Part shown: piece by piece, positions 24,557-33,234 of the stretch
How positions within the stretch are numbered: the first letter of the stretch is position 1
How the letters are laid out: each line of letters starts with the position of its first letter
Source: an uncultured Chitinophaga sp.
GTDB taxonomy: Bacteria; Bacteroidota; Bacteroidia; Chitinophagales; Chitinophagaceae
DNA length: 64,000 bases
Assembly: GCF_946479755.1 (NCBI RefSeq)
Contig: NZ_CAMLHC010000028.1
Coordinates: 38,234 to 102,233, forward strand
Direction: 5' to 3'
Notes under the pieces: generated by a model
Seen by the model: only the letters and a program-made list of their open reading frames with translations
What the model was told of the DNA's origin: nothing
Database searches by the model: none
Made by a program: the position numbers and the translations under genes

Positions 24557-25242
24557 CAATCAAAGACTTCCGCAAAGTGTTTTTTTAACTTCTCTTTCAC
24601 TTCTTCCACCGGTATTTCGCGGCCTACTTCCTGGTTCAGGGAGGCCACCTGTTTGTCAGCGATACCACAGGGAATGATATTATTGAAGTAGCTCATGGGA
24701 GTATTTACATTGAGCGCGAAACCGTGCATGGTGACCCAGCGGCTGCAACGCACGCCCATTGCGCAGATTTTGCGGGCTTTGGTTTTATCCTGCGGGTCCA
24801 GCCATACGCCGGTTTCCCCGGGCGACCGGTCGCCGGTAACGCCGTACTCCGCCAGGGTCCGGATCACCACCTCTTCGAGGCAGCGCAGGTATTTTCCGAT
24901 ATCGGTAAAGAAATTTTCCAGGTCAAGGATGGGATACCCCACTATCTGGCCGGGACCGTGGAAGGTGATATCACCGCCACGGTTGGTGGGCACAAAGCCG
25001 ATACCCTGTTGGGCCAGCTCTTCCTGGCTCAGCAACAGGTTTTCCATATGACCGCTCTTGCCGAGGGTATATACGGGCAGATGCTCACAGAAAAGGAGAT
25101 AATTGGTGGTTGGTTTGGGCCATTGGTCCGGCACCTGGGCCTTCCGTTGTACGTTGTCCTTCAATAGCTGCTCCTGGTAGTCCCAGGCTTCCTGATAATC
25201 TATTTTGCCAAGGTCTCTGACGATGATCTCCTGCTTTTCCAT
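24544..25242 (-). CDS. lipB: Octanoyl-[acyl-carrier-protein]:protein N-octanoyltransferase
   Basis: It moves an octanoyl group from acyl carrier protein to the lipoyl domains of 2-oxoacid dehydrogenases and the glycine cleavage H protein, the first step of lipoate synthesis. The motif RGGDITFHGPGQ (88-99) and the catalytic pair K158 (ARKICAMGVR) and C192 (IIPCGI) are present. I place the start at the ATG at 25242, giving 232 residues, the family size. The frame is open to 25332 but that extension has no family match. A -7 element TATCTTTG lies about 75 bp upstream. Confidence 0.92.
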   Translation of the reverse strand: MEKQEIIVRDLGKIDYQEAWDYQEQLLKDNVQRKAQVPDQWPKPTTNYLLFCEHLPVYTLGKSGHMENLLLSQEELAQQGIGFVPTNRGGDITFHGPGQIVGYPILDLENFFTDIGKYLRCLEEVVIRTLAEYGVTGDRSPGETGVWLDPQDKTKARKICAMGVRCSRWVTMHGFALNVNTPMSYFNNIIPCGIADKQVASLNQEVGREIPVEEVKEKLKKHFAEVFDCYMR

Positions 25243-25316
25243 ACTGAAAAGTGCTACACTCCTATGCTTTTTTCCGGACCGCCGTGGTCCGTGTTTAAAG
25301 AGAAAAATCCCGGATG

Positions 25317-25324
25317 CAAAGATA
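25317..25324 (-). promoter_or_regulatory. Candidate -7 element for lipB
   Basis: The minus strand reads TATCTTTG, a perfect TAnnTTTG, about 75 bp before the lipB start. No convincing -33 TTTG was found at the usual spacing. Confidence 0.4.
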
Positions 25325-25375
25325 TAAAACAAAGCGCTAAGGCGTATCAGGGCGGGCGGGACGGGTATTTTATTT

Positions 25376-25383
25376 TACCTTTG
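25376..25383 (+). promoter_or_regulatory. Candidate -7 element for the RluD-type gene
   Basis: TACCTTTG matches TAnnTTTG and ends 15 bp before the ATG at 25399, which would give a very short 5' leader. A -33 element is not clear. It supports the start at 25399 over the upstream frame extension. Confidence 0.45.
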
Positions 25384-25398
25384 CCAAAATTTACTGTA

Positions 25399-26493
25399 AT
25401 GGCTGAAGAATTGCTGGAACTGGAAGACGAGCTGGAAAACGGGGAGGGCAGTGAGGAACTGTATGAGAAGATCAATATGGTGGTGGACAAAGGCCAGGAA
25501 CCCATCCGTATCGATAAGTTCCTGACCGCCCGTATCGAAGGCGCTACCCGCAACAAGGTCCAGAATGCCCTGGACACGGAGATGGTGTTGGTAAATGACA
25601 AGCCTGTTAAAGCCAACTATAAGATCCGCCCGCTGGACAAGATCGTCGTATTTTCCAACAAGAACCCCGAAAGCACCGACGTGGTGCCGGAGGAGATACC
25701 CCTGAATATTGTTTACGAAGACGAGGACGTGCTGATTATCGATAAGCCCGCCGGTATGGTTGTACATCCGGGTTGCGGTAATTATACCGGTACGCTGGTC
25801 AACGGCCTTTCCTGGTACCTGGGCGACAAAACACAGGCCACCACACCGGAGATCCCGCGTTTCGGGCTGGTGCACCGTATCGATAAAAACACTTCCGGCC
25901 TGCTGGTAGTGGCCAAATCAGAGAAAGCCATGACCGATCTGGCCAAACAGTTTTTTGACCATACCGTTCACCGTCGTTATATAGCGCTCGTATGGGGCGA
26001 CTTCGAGGAAGACGAAGGCACCGTAGTGGCACACGTTGGCCGTCATCAGCGCCTGCGCAAGATCATGGACGCCTATCCCGACGGCGAGTACGGTAAGGAA
26101 GCCATTACCCACTACCGTGTGCTGGAGCGTTACAACTATGTGACCAAGGTAGAGTGCCGCCTCGAAACAGGCCGTACCCACCAGATCCGCGTGCACATGC
26201 AACATATCGGACACTCCCTTTTTAATGATGATACCTACGGTGGCAACCGCATCCTGAAAGGCACCATCTTCGCCAAATACAAGCAGTTTGTGGAAAACTG
26301 CTTCGAGATTATGCCCCGGCATGCGCTCCACGCCCAGCAACTGGGCTTTATCCATCCCCGTACCCGCAAGCAGATGTACTTCGAAAGCCCGCTGCCACCG
26401 GACTTTACACAGGTGCTGGAAAAATGGAGCCGGTATACCACCGCAAGACCGCTCCAGGAAGAAGAAGGCAAACAACAAAAATGGGAAGATTAA
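25399..26493 (+). CDS. RluD-family 23S rRNA pseudouridine synthase
   Basis: A 364-residue RNA-modifying enzyme that should convert uridines in 23S rRNA to pseudouridine. An N-terminal S4 RNA-binding domain (about residues 35-95, RIDKFLTAR) precedes the catalytic RluA-type domain, in which HRIDKNTSGLLV (159-170) carries the catalytic D162. GRTHQIRVHMQHIGH marks the second conserved block. The frame is open back to 25264, but the ATG at 25399 follows a promoter-like TACCTTTG and gives the normal family length. A C-terminal extension of about 25 charged residues is present. It is divergent from lipB. Confidence 0.9.
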   Translation: MAEELLELEDELENGEGSEELYEKINMVVDKGQEPIRIDKFLTARIEGATRNKVQNALDTEMVLVNDKPVKANYKIRPLDKIVVFSNKNPESTDVVPEEIPLNIVYEDEDVLIIDKPAGMVVHPGCGNYTGTLVNGLSWYLGDKTQATTPEIPRFGLVHRIDKNTSGLLVVAKSEKAMTDLAKQFFDHTVHRRYIALVWGDFEEDEGTVVAHVGRHQRLRKIMDAYPDGEYGKEAITHYRVLERYNYVTKVECRLETGRTHQIRVHMQHIGHSLFNDDTYGGNRILKGTIFAKYKQFVENCFEIMPRHALHAQQLGFIHPRTRKQMYFESPLPPDFTQVLEKWSRYTTARPLQEEEGKQQKWED

Positions 26494-26500
26494 AATAGTC

Positions 26501-26538
26501 AAAGCCTCCGCAGACATCGATCTCCGGAGGCTTTTTAT
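26501..26538 (+). terminator. Intrinsic terminator after the pseudouridine synthase
   Basis: AAAGCCTCCG (26501-26510) pairs with CGGAGGCTTT (26525-26534) around a 14-base loop, followed by T residues, 8 bp after the stop codon. Confidence 0.85.
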
Positions 26539-26596
26539 TTCACCCTAAATTATTATTATTTATTTATATATTTCGATTATCTTAGCGGCCATTACC

Positions 26597-28273
26597 ATGT
26601 CAACAAACATGAGAAGCCTCCAAACACGCCGTCTGATCCGTATCCTTTTCCTACTGCTGGCCATGTTGCCGGTTGCCCTGAAATCCAGCGCCGTCACCCC
26701 TTTCACGGCATCGTCCACCTGTGTGCAGGACAGTGTGTTTTTTGTCATCCAACAACCGGCAGGCATCGACTCTGTGAAATGGTATTTTGGCGATCCTCCT
26801 TCTGCAGAAAAAGACTCTTCCGATAAAATACGCGGCGCTTTTCACGCTTACCAGCTGACAGGCACCTATACCGTTACACTGGTCGCCTGGCGCGGCGGCG
26901 TACGGGATGTCACCACACAGCCTATCACCATCGTTACGCCGGTGATCTTCGATTTTGGGCCACAGGACGTGACTCTTTGTGAAGGCGGTACGATGACCCT
27001 CAGCGCGCCTGTGATAGCCGGCGCCACTTACCTGTGGCAGGACAGCTCCACGTTGCCCGATATCCTGGTAGACACTTCCGCTACTTATAAGGTAAAAATC
27101 AACGGCTGTCTTATCCCCGATTCTGTCAACGTTTTTTATACGCCGATACCCAAGATAGAGCTGGGGCCCGACCTGGTGTTGTGCTCGGGCGAGCAGCTGC
27201 AGCTCGACGCTACCGCACAGAACTGCACCTATCTCTGGAACACGGGCAACACCGATCCTGTACAGGATGTACGGACTTCCGGCACCTACAGTGTGCGGGT
27301 GTTTCCTAAAGGATGCGCCGAAATCAATGATGCCATCACCATCACTTTCACCGGTCCGCCCTACCCTTTCAGCCTCGGTCCGGATACACTGCTGTGTCCG
27401 GGAGAATCCATTACCCTGGCGCCTTCCGTTCCGGAGGCCACCGCCTGGAAATGGAGCAACGGCGCCACCACGCCTTCTATCAGCGTGAACTACGAAGCCA
27501 ATATCTGGGCGTTGGTGGAGATTAACCATATCTGCAATGTGGTGGACACTATTTTCGTGAATTTCAACCGGCTACGCAAACTCAACCTGGGCAACGATAC
27601 CACCATCTGTACCGGCAATTTCCTGGTGCTGACGGCCGATTTCGGCAACGGGTTGTACCGCTGGCAGGACGGATCCGACCAGGCCACCTACTATGTGACC
27701 AAACCGGGCAATTATTTCGTGCATGCGCAGATCGGGCGATGTGAATCGACCGACACTATCCACGTGTCTTTCAATGACACCTTGCGGGTAAACCTGGGGC
27801 CGGACACCCTGTTATGCCGTAATGAAGTATACCAGATACCGGTGGTGGGGGCAGGGGGTGCGCCTTTCAAATGGCAGGACAGCACCAGCATCCCGCAATT
27901 TGTGGCAAGGCAGCCGGGCATCTATTCCCTCACCGCGTGGAACGCCTGCGGCAAGAGTGTGGATTCCGTAAGGGTGGATTATCATGATTGTGAGTGCACC
28001 GTGCACTTTCCCAATGCGTTTACCCCTAATGGGGACGGGCGTAATGACTATTTCCGGCCACGGTACCGGTGCCCGATAGAACAATATACCCTGAGCATCT
28101 ACAACCGGTGGGGAGAGCGTGTCTTTTACACGACAGACCCGCAGATAGGCTGGACGGGCCGCGTGAAAGGCCTGCAGGCAGATCTGGGCACGTATGTCTG
28201 GATTGTGGATTACCGTGAAGTGTATACCCGCATACCTGTGCATAAGACCGGTACGGTCACGGTGCTGTACTAG
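26597..28273 (+). CDS. Secreted T9SS cargo protein with PKD-like repeats and type B sorting domain
   Basis: A 558-residue exported protein. A signal peptide (about residues 10-32) is followed by a PKD-like domain (VKWYFGDPP...) and about four similar modules of roughly 85 residues, each starting near LGPD or LGND and containing a CxGE/CxGN turn and a W-x-(D/N)-x(S/G) strand. The last 90 residues, FPNAFTPNGDGRNDYFRP to YNRWGERVF, are the gliding-motility type B C-terminal signal recognised by the type IX secretion system. The protein should therefore reach the cell surface or medium. Adhesion or gliding support is likely, but no enzyme domain is visible. The possible start codons at 26597 and 26609 differ by four residues. 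Confidence 0.85.
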   Translation: MSTNMRSLQTRRLIRILFLLLAMLPVALKSSAVTPFTASSTCVQDSVFFVIQQPAGIDSVKWYFGDPPSAEKDSSDKIRGAFHAYQLTGTYTVTLVAWRGGVRDVTTQPITIVTPVIFDFGPQDVTLCEGGTMTLSAPVIAGATYLWQDSSTLPDILVDTSATYKVKINGCLIPDSVNVFYTPIPKIELGPDLVLCSGEQLQLDATAQNCTYLWNTGNTDPVQDVRTSGTYSVRVFPKGCAEINDAITITFTGPPYPFSLGPDTLLCPGESITLAPSVPEATAWKWSNGATTPSISVNYEANIWALVEINHICNVVDTIFVNFNRLRKLNLGNDTTICTGNFLVLTADFGNGLYRWQDGSDQATYYVTKPGNYFVHAQIGRCESTDTIHVSFNDTLRVNLGPDTLLCRNEVYQIPVVGAGGAPFKWQDSTSIPQFVARQPGIYSLTAWNACGKSVDSVRVDYHDCECTVHFPNAFTPNGDGRNDYFRPRYRCPIEQYTLSIYNRWGERVFYTTDPQIGWTGRVKGLQADLGTYVWIVDYREVYTRIPVHKTGTVTVLY

Positions 28274-29221
28274 TTATTCCGCTGCTTTAAACTCATAGAA
28301 TTTAGCGACAAAAGCGGCTGTTTCCCGCTTTTTGAAAGCCACGTCCCAGGTACCGTTGTAGGTCACCAGTGCGGGTATCAGCAGGCCAAACTGTTTGGTC
28401 ATCTGCACGTTCATCTTCACATTAAAGTCAAACAGCATCGTTTTGTAGGACAGGGCGTACTTACGGCCTACGATTTCAAAGTTCTCTTTGTTGAACCAGG
28501 TGATCAGTTCGTCCACCACTACGTCGCCGCGGTCTATGCGGCTGAGGTCTGGTTTGGCTTTGGCGCTGAACACGTAGCAGGGGGTGCCGTCCACATAGGT
28601 TTCCGCGCTGATGGAGAAGTCGTAAAACCGCATCACGTCCCGATCGAAGATGGCTACCTTCGGTCCTACGATGGGTACGCCTTTTACGGGTTTGCCGGGG
28701 TTGAAGATGAGTTGTTTCAGCTGGGCTTTATGGCGGGCCATGGCGCCGCCGGCGCTGGTGCTTTCCCCGCTGCCGCCTTCGCATACGGTGCCGGTGGTAA
28801 AGAACAGGTTGCCATACAGTTCAGCCGTATAGTAGTTGTAATCTCCTTTGCGGGTGTAGAAGTCGCCCGTCACCTGCTGATCGAGCACTTCCATATTACG
28901 GCAGCGGCCTTTTACATGCTGGCGGGTTTTGCTTTTAAGGGAGGCCTGTATGCCGCCTTTTTTATCGAGGATACGGATGTCGTTGTCGGCCTGAAACCCA
29001 ACGATATGCAGGTTTTTAAAGGCGCGGTAAAAGGTGGTGTCCTCTTCCACCCTTTTGATAAAACTATTAACGTCGAAGCCTATACGTTTTGCTTCCACGA
29101 TCACTTCGTCCAGGTTAACAGTCATTCCTTTGTACCGGGCAGTGTCCTGGGCGGCCAGGTTTGTTAGTTGCAGGAATCCCGCAACAACGGTTGCGGCTAT
29201 ACTTTTCCAAAAATGTGACAT
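28274..29221 (-). CDS. Secreted hypothetical protein
   Basis: A 315-residue protein with a signal peptide ending near residue 25 (LAAQD). The segment TVNLDEVIVEAKRIGFDVNSFIKRV resembles the linker after carboxypeptidase-like regulatory domains of Bacteroidota, but the regulatory domain itself is missing. The remainder is strand-rich with regular aromatic residues, as in periplasmic beta-sheet proteins. I do not recognise its function. Its stop codon abuts that of the T9SS cargo gene end to end. Confidence 0.65.
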   Translation of the reverse strand: MSHFWKSIAATVVAGFLQLTNLAAQDTARYKGMTVNLDEVIVEAKRIGFDVNSFIKRVEEDTTFYRAFKNLHIVGFQADNDIRILDKKGGIQASLKSKTRQHVKGRCRNMEVLDQQVTGDFYTRKGDYNYYTAELYGNLFFTTGTVCEGGSGESTSAGGAMARHKAQLKQLIFNPGKPVKGVPIVGPKVAIFDRDVMRFYDFSISAETYVDGTPCYVFSAKAKPDLSRIDRGDVVVDELITWFNKENFEIVGRKYALSYKTMLFDFNVKMNVQMTKQFGLLIPALVTYNGTWDVAFKKRETAAFVAKFYEFKAAE

Positions 29222-29270
29222 GCTGCAATTTAGGGAAAAGCTGTAAGCTTTCCGGTGTTAGGAATTCGTT

Positions 29271-29319
29271 AAAAAAGCAGCGGAGACAACAGGGGTGCCG
29301 AAGGCCCTGTTATCTCCGC
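29271..29319 (-). terminator. Intrinsic terminator after the first anti-sigma gene
   Basis: Segments 29280-29294 and 29305-29319 form a 15-bp stem whose single mismatch becomes a G-U pair in the minus-strand RNA. A T6 run (29276-29271) follows. It is 57 bp beyond the anti-sigma stop. A second 8-bp hairpin GCCGGCAG/CTGCCGGC lies at 29341-29362. Confidence 0.85.
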
Positions 29320-29376
29320 CGGGATCAGTGGTGTAAACGGGCCGGCAGCGGGGGCTGCCGGCTGTTGATGTTAATA

Positions 29377-30246
29377 TCAGCCCGGGATTTTGCCGGCTAC
29401 GTACATCTGCTCCATGGTTGGAGAAACGGCGCCGCCTTTCTTTTCCAGGGTTACGGCAAACATTTGTGCTTTGCCGGTGATCTTCATTTTCTGCAGCAGG
29501 CTTGCTGTATCGCCCATTTCGAACACGCCCATATCCACCGGTTTGCCGTCTACGATGGCCCACAGCTGGTATTGTTTGTCGGCGGCCGGTTCCGGCAGGT
29601 TGTTGACTTTCAGGTATACCTGTTTGTTGTCCTGGTTCCAGAAGACCGTTGCGATGGCTGTCGGGAAGGACGCAGTACCCGGCATGGTCACTTTCATGAC
29701 TTTCGGATCTTCCATGACCTGCATGGATTCCTGGAGTTGTTCCAGTCTGGTCTTGTACTCATTGGTTTTGGAGATGATGGAGTTCTGGGACAGGAGTAGC
29801 GACTGGTATTTGTCTTTGTACTCCCGGAATTCTTTCCACCGGTTGAAATAAAAAAAGTTGAGGATGACGCTGCCAATGAGCAGTACGGCGGCTGCAGCAG
29901 CGATCCATTTCCAGGAAACTCCTTTGGTTTCCGGAACGGACAGGACGTTGGTTTGTTCCATGGGGGAGGTTTTAGTGAATTGCAGGTTATCAGCAGTGGT
30001 TGCTGTATCCTGTATGAGGGGATCTGTATGAATGAGGTGGAGCAGGCGTGTTTTAATACTTTCTGGCGGGGATACGGACTGGAGCTTTACATATTCTTCC
30101 AGGTTCCGCTGGCAGGTGGCCACAGCTTCGGCCACTTCGGGAAATTGTTGCATGGCAGCCTCCAGCTCCCGGCCTTCCTTTTCGGAGACCAGGCCGGCAG
30201 TATACAATTCTATCAGTCCGGACGATATGATGAATTGGGCGTCCAC
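29377..30246 (-). CDS. Anti-sigma factor, RskA-type (copy 1)
   Basis: A 289-residue inner-membrane protein that should hold the sigma factor encoded just upstream. The N-terminal 75 residues form a cytoplasmic helical sigma-binding domain (IISSGLIELYTAGLVSEKEG), followed by one membrane helix (WKWIAAAAAVLLIGSVILNF, about 109-128). A coiled-coil stretch (about 140-175) leads to a periplasmic RskA C-terminal domain with YQLWAIVDGKPVDMGVF. The start codon is GTG, 9 bp after the sigma stop. It is paralogous to the protein at 31008-31889. The inducing signal is unknown. Confidence 0.85.
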   Translation of the reverse strand: MDAQFIISSGLIELYTAGLVSEKEGRELEAAMQQFPEVAEAVATCQRNLEEYVKLQSVSPPESIKTRLLHLIHTDPLIQDTATTADNLQFTKTSPMEQTNVLSVPETKGVSWKWIAAAAAVLLIGSVILNFFYFNRWKEFREYKDKYQSLLLSQNSIISKTNEYKTRLEQLQESMQVMEDPKVMKVTMPGTASFPTAIATVFWNQDNKQVYLKVNNLPEPAADKQYQLWAIVDGKPVDMGVFEMGDTASLLQKMKITGKAQMFAVTLEKKGGAVSPTMEQMYVAGKIPG

Positions 30247-30255
30247 GCAAAAGGT

Positions 30256-30804
30256 TTATTTGTTCAAAATGCTCCTTAACTGGATGATGGCGTTACGCAG
30301 CCTGGTTTTCACGGTACCCAGCGGAATATCGAGCGCCCGGGAAATTTCTTCCTGGGTACAGCCTTTGTAATAAGCCAGATCGATCAGGGTACGTTGTTCT
30401 TTGGTCAGCTTGTCCAGGACTTTGGAGAAGCCGAGGTAATCTACGGATTGGTACACGGTTAACGGGCCACCGTTTAGATGTACGTCGTCCGTAATATTTT
30501 GGATTTTCTGTTCGAGCTTATAGGCTTTGGAGCGCAGCACATCGATCGCAGTATTGCGGGCGATGTTCAGCATCCAGGTGAACAGGCGGCCTTTGTCTTC
30601 ATTGTACTGGTCTGCATAACGCCATATTTTCAGGAATACGTCCTGCAGCACGTCAATAGCCTGCGTGTGGTCGTTCAGCACCTTTACGATCACGCCGTAG
30701 AGAGCGGGCGAATAGTGATCATAGAGGAAGCTGAAAACTTTCTGGTCGCGGGCATGAAGGCCTTGTACCAGTTCTGCTTCTGTATATGTTACGTGATAAT
30801 CCAA
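30256..30804 (-). CDS. ECF-type RNA polymerase sigma factor (copy 1)
   Basis: A 182-residue group IV sigma factor. Region 2 is visible in ARDQKVFSFLYDHYSPALYG and VLQDVFLKIWRYADQY, with FTWMLNIARNTAIDVLRSK binding the -10 region. Region 4 contains a helix-turn-helix, YYKGCTQEEISRALDIPLGTVKTRLRNA. It should direct polymerase to the promoters controlled by the downstream anti-sigma partner. The start codon is TTG at 30804, because no in-frame ATG lies upstream before a stop. It is closely paralogous to 31896-32447. Confidence 0.9.
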   Translation of the reverse strand: MDYHVTYTEAELVQGLHARDQKVFSFLYDHYSPALYGVIVKVLNDHTQAIDVLQDVFLKIWRYADQYNEDKGRLFTWMLNIARNTAIDVLRSKAYKLEQKIQNITDDVHLNGGPLTVYQSVDYLGFSKVLDKLTKEQRTLIDLAYYKGCTQEEISRALDIPLGTVKTRLRNAIIQLRSILNK

Positions 30805-31007
30805 GACAGACAGCCAGGTTTGGTTGATCGGTATATTTGGTTGAATTCATTCCATGACATCATAGGTAGCGCCATCCGCAGCTGAAAAAATCAATATAAA
30901 CTACCTTGCTAATCTGAGTAAACTGTGCCGAGCGTGTAACTAATGGTTTTCCGAGGTATCAGGGGCAATTTACGGATTAATCAATTACAACCCGTAGTTG
31001 CCTGTTA

Positions 31008-31889
31008 CTATTTCTGTATTTTGGCTGACAGCTGCAGCTGGTCCATGGTAGGCTGTGTGCTGCCGCCTTCATTCTCGAGTGTGATGGCAAAGCCTTCTGC
31101 CGCTTCCGCCGGCTTCATTGGCTGTACTTTCTGTGTCACCTGTGCTCCGCCATGGAACACACCGGCGTCCACCAGTTTTTTATTATGGATGGCCCATAAC
31201 TGATATTGTTTACCGGCCGGAGGCAGCGGTAACGTTTGTGCAATGAGGAAAACAGCGTGGGAAACGGGGTTCCAGCAAACCGTCACTATCTGTCCGGCGT
31301 TGGCACCGAAGCCTTCCAGCTTAATCCACTTAAAGGCCGGGTCTTTCAGCATGTCCAGCTCTTTCTGCATTTCCTGGCTGGCGGTGAGGGACTGGCTTTC
31401 CTTTTCAGCGTCCAGTTTTTCTTTGGCGGCTATCAGCGACTGGTAGCGGCTTTTATAATCTGTAGAGCGGCTGAAGAAAAAGAAGTTAAGGATAACACTT
31501 CCGAGGAACAGCAGGATAATGGCCGCAGCAATGTATTTCCAGATTTTTTCCGCATTGGATTTACGGTTGCCGTAGATCCGTTTTACCGGGGTTTCGTGGG
31601 AACCGTTGGAGGCGGCCGGCGTGCGCAGTTCTTCCGGCAGCAGCGCGTTGCCCGCGGGTGTTTCTTCTTCCCGGATAATATCCAGCAGGCGGTCTTTGAT
31701 ACCGGCCGGCGGCGCCATGGCGTACAACTGTACAAACCGCTCCCTGTCCAGCTGTAATTCCTGGACAGCGGCTTTTACCTGGGGATACTGTGCTACGATT
31801 GTTTCTACTTCGCTATGTTCTGCTTCGGGGAGCAGCCCAAACACATAACTCTCCAGGATACCGGATGATATGTAACGTTGTACATCCAC
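31008..31889 (-). CDS. Anti-sigma factor, RskA-type (copy 2)
   Basis: A 293-residue paralogue of the copy-1 anti-sigma factor with the same plan: a cytoplasmic sigma-binding domain (IISSGILESYVFGLLPEAEHSEVE-like), a lysine-rich segment, one membrane helix (IWKYIAAAIILLFLGSVILNFF, about residues 127-148), a coiled coil and an RskA periplasmic domain with YQLWAIHNKKLVDAGVF. It begins with GTG, 6 bp after its sigma gene. No terminator follows before the copy-1 sigma gene 200 bp downstream, so transcription could run through both modules. Confidence 0.85.
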   Translation of the reverse strand: MDVQRYISSGILESYVFGLLPEAEHSEVETIVAQYPQVKAAVQELQLDRERFVQLYAMAPPAGIKDRLLDIIREEETPAGNALLPEELRTPAASNGSHETPVKRIYGNRKSNAEKIWKYIAAAIILLFLGSVILNFFFFSRSTDYKSRYQSLIAAKEKLDAEKESQSLTASQEMQKELDMLKDPAFKWIKLEGFGANAGQIVTVCWNPVSHAVFLIAQTLPLPPAGKQYQLWAIHNKKLVDAGVFHGGAQVTQKVQPMKPAEAAEGFAITLENEGGSTQPTMDQLQLSAKIQK

Positions 31890-31895
31890 TGTGCG

Positions 31896-32447
31896 TTATA
31901 ATTGTTTTAATAGGATTCTCAACTGCATAATCGCATTGCGCATTCTGGTCTTCACTGTTCCCAAAGGTATATCAAGGGTCTTGGCGATTTCTTCCTGTGT
32001 GCAACCTTTGAAATAGGCCAGATCAATGATAACACGCTGATCTTTGGGAAGCCCTTCGATCACCTTTGTTAAACCGAGATGGTCTACGGACAGGTGTACA
32101 GCCAGTTGTGGCTCATACATCAGATTGGCGCTGGTTACGTCTTGTACTTTCTGGTCAAGTTTGTGGGCTTTTGACCTTAAGCTGTCGATAGCGGTATTCC
32201 TGGCAATATTGAGCATCCAGGTAAAAAGGCGGCCTTTGGAGGGATCGTATCGGTCTATATTCTTCCAGATCTTTATAAATACTTCCTGGAGCACATCTCC
32301 TGCGGAAGCATCATCCGTAACTATTTTGAGCGCTACCCCATACAACGCGGGTGAGTAGTGGTCATATAAATAACTGAATAACTTTTCATCCCTGGCTTGC
32401 AGTCCCTGAATGAGCTCTATTTCAGTATATGATAAGGTAGTTCCCAA
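31896..32447 (-). CDS. ECF-type RNA polymerase sigma factor (copy 2)
   Basis: A 183-residue group IV sigma factor with the same architecture as copy 1: region 2 (ARDEKLFSYLYDHYSPALYG, FTWMLNIARNTAIDSLRSK) and region 4 (YFKGCTQEEIAKTLDIPLGTVKTRMRNA). The two proteins agree in most positions, pointing to a tandem duplication of a sigma/anti-sigma unit. The start codon is TTG at 32447, as in copy 1. A TTTTG (32505-32509) and a TTATTTTG-like element (near 32480-32487) may form its promoter on the minus strand. Confidence 0.9.
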   Translation of the reverse strand: MGTTLSYTEIELIQGLQARDEKLFSYLYDHYSPALYGVALKIVTDDASAGDVLQEVFIKIWKNIDRYDPSKGRLFTWMLNIARNTAIDSLRSKAHKLDQKVQDVTSANLMYEPQLAVHLSVDHLGLTKVIEGLPKDQRVIIDLAYFKGCTQEEIAKTLDIPLGTVKTRMRNAIMQLRILLKQL

Positions 32448-32516
32448 AATGGATACGGATGGTTAATCTTTACAATACCAAAATAAAGGGTTTTCTTTAC
32501 ATTACAAAATTATTTC

Positions 32517-33095
32517 CTATTTAGGAAACGTCATTTTGTAGTCTACCCTTATCTTTCCTTTGGTGATATCATCGAGTTTGCTTTTCAACATCCTGCGTTT
32601 CAGCGGCTTGAGGTGATCGATAAACAGTTTGCCATCGATGTGGTCGTATTCATGCAGGATCACGCGGGCAGTCACGCCGGTAAAGGTTTTCTGCTGCGGT
32701 TCAAAATGCTCATTCACATAGGAAAGAGTCACGGTCTCATCACGGTACACGTCTTCCCGTACTTTCGGAATGCTCAGGCAACCTTCATTGTAAGCCCATT
32801 CCTTACCACCGGTTTCCACGATGTGCGCGTTGATAAACACTTCCTTGATCCCTTCGTCTCCCGGATATTCGCTTTTCTCATCGTCTTCCAGGTTGTCGAT
32901 GATCTGTTTGCTGTCTACCACAAACAGCCGGATGGATTTGTTGATCTGAGGGGCCGCAATGCCTACTCCGTTGGAGCCGTACATTGTTTCCCACATATTG
33001 GCTATGAGTTCCTTCAACTGGGGATAATCGGGCGTAATATCATCTGCTACTTTTCTCAGTACCGGGTGCCCGTATGCAACAATTGGCAATATCAT
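32517..33095 (-). CDS. def: Peptide deformylase
   Basis: A metalloenzyme that removes the formyl group from the N-terminal methionine of new proteins. All three family motifs are present: GVGIAAPQ, EGCLSIP with the metal-binding cysteine, and HEYDHIDG with the HExxH histidines and catalytic glutamate. I place the start at the ATG at 33095 (MILPIVAYGHPVLRK), giving 192 residues, the normal type 1 length. The frame extends ten residues upstream to 33125 without family support. A -7 element TACCTTTG lies 27 bp before the chosen start. Confidence 0.94.
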   Translation of the reverse strand: MILPIVAYGHPVLRKVADDITPDYPQLKELIANMWETMYGSNGVGIAAPQINKSIRLFVVDSKQIIDNLEDDEKSEYPGDEGIKEVFINAHIVETGGKEWAYNEGCLSIPKVREDVYRDETVTLSYVNEHFEPQQKTFTGVTARVILHEYDHIDGKLFIDHLKPLKRRMLKSKLDDITKGKIRVDYKMTFPK

Positions 33096-33122
33096 GATCT
33101 TGTGCTGTTTTTTATTGATCTG

Positions 33123-33130
33123 CAAAGGTA
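33123..33130 (-). promoter_or_regulatory. Candidate -7 element for def
   Basis: The minus strand reads TACCTTTG followed by CAGATCA. The stretch CTTTGCAGATCA is also found in front of the TrmH gene at 35201. No -33 TTTG stands at the usual distance. Confidence 0.45.
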
Positions 33131-33141
33131 CGACATTTGGC

Positions 33142-33212
33142 TATTTTGAGATTTTGATATTTTGATATTTAGTTATTTGAAAAGGTTTCCCTGGTTAAAT
33201 ATCAAAATATTT
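33142..33212. repeat. Tandem octamers and inverted repeat between ruvX and def
   Basis: Five adjacent 8-base units follow the pattern TATTTTGA (33142-33181, last two degenerate). Downstream, AAATATCAAAATAT (33197-33210) is the exact reverse complement of ATATTTTGATATTT (33157-33170). The element fills the gap between the def promoter and the ruvX stop codon. Confidence 0.7.
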
Positions 33213-33234
33213 AAATGAAAAAATAAATAAATGT

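Noticed and set aside
25264..25398. N-terminal extension of the RluD-type protein
   Set aside because: It overlaps the lipB promoter region, lacks family match, and a promoter-like TACCTTTG precedes the ATG at 25399.
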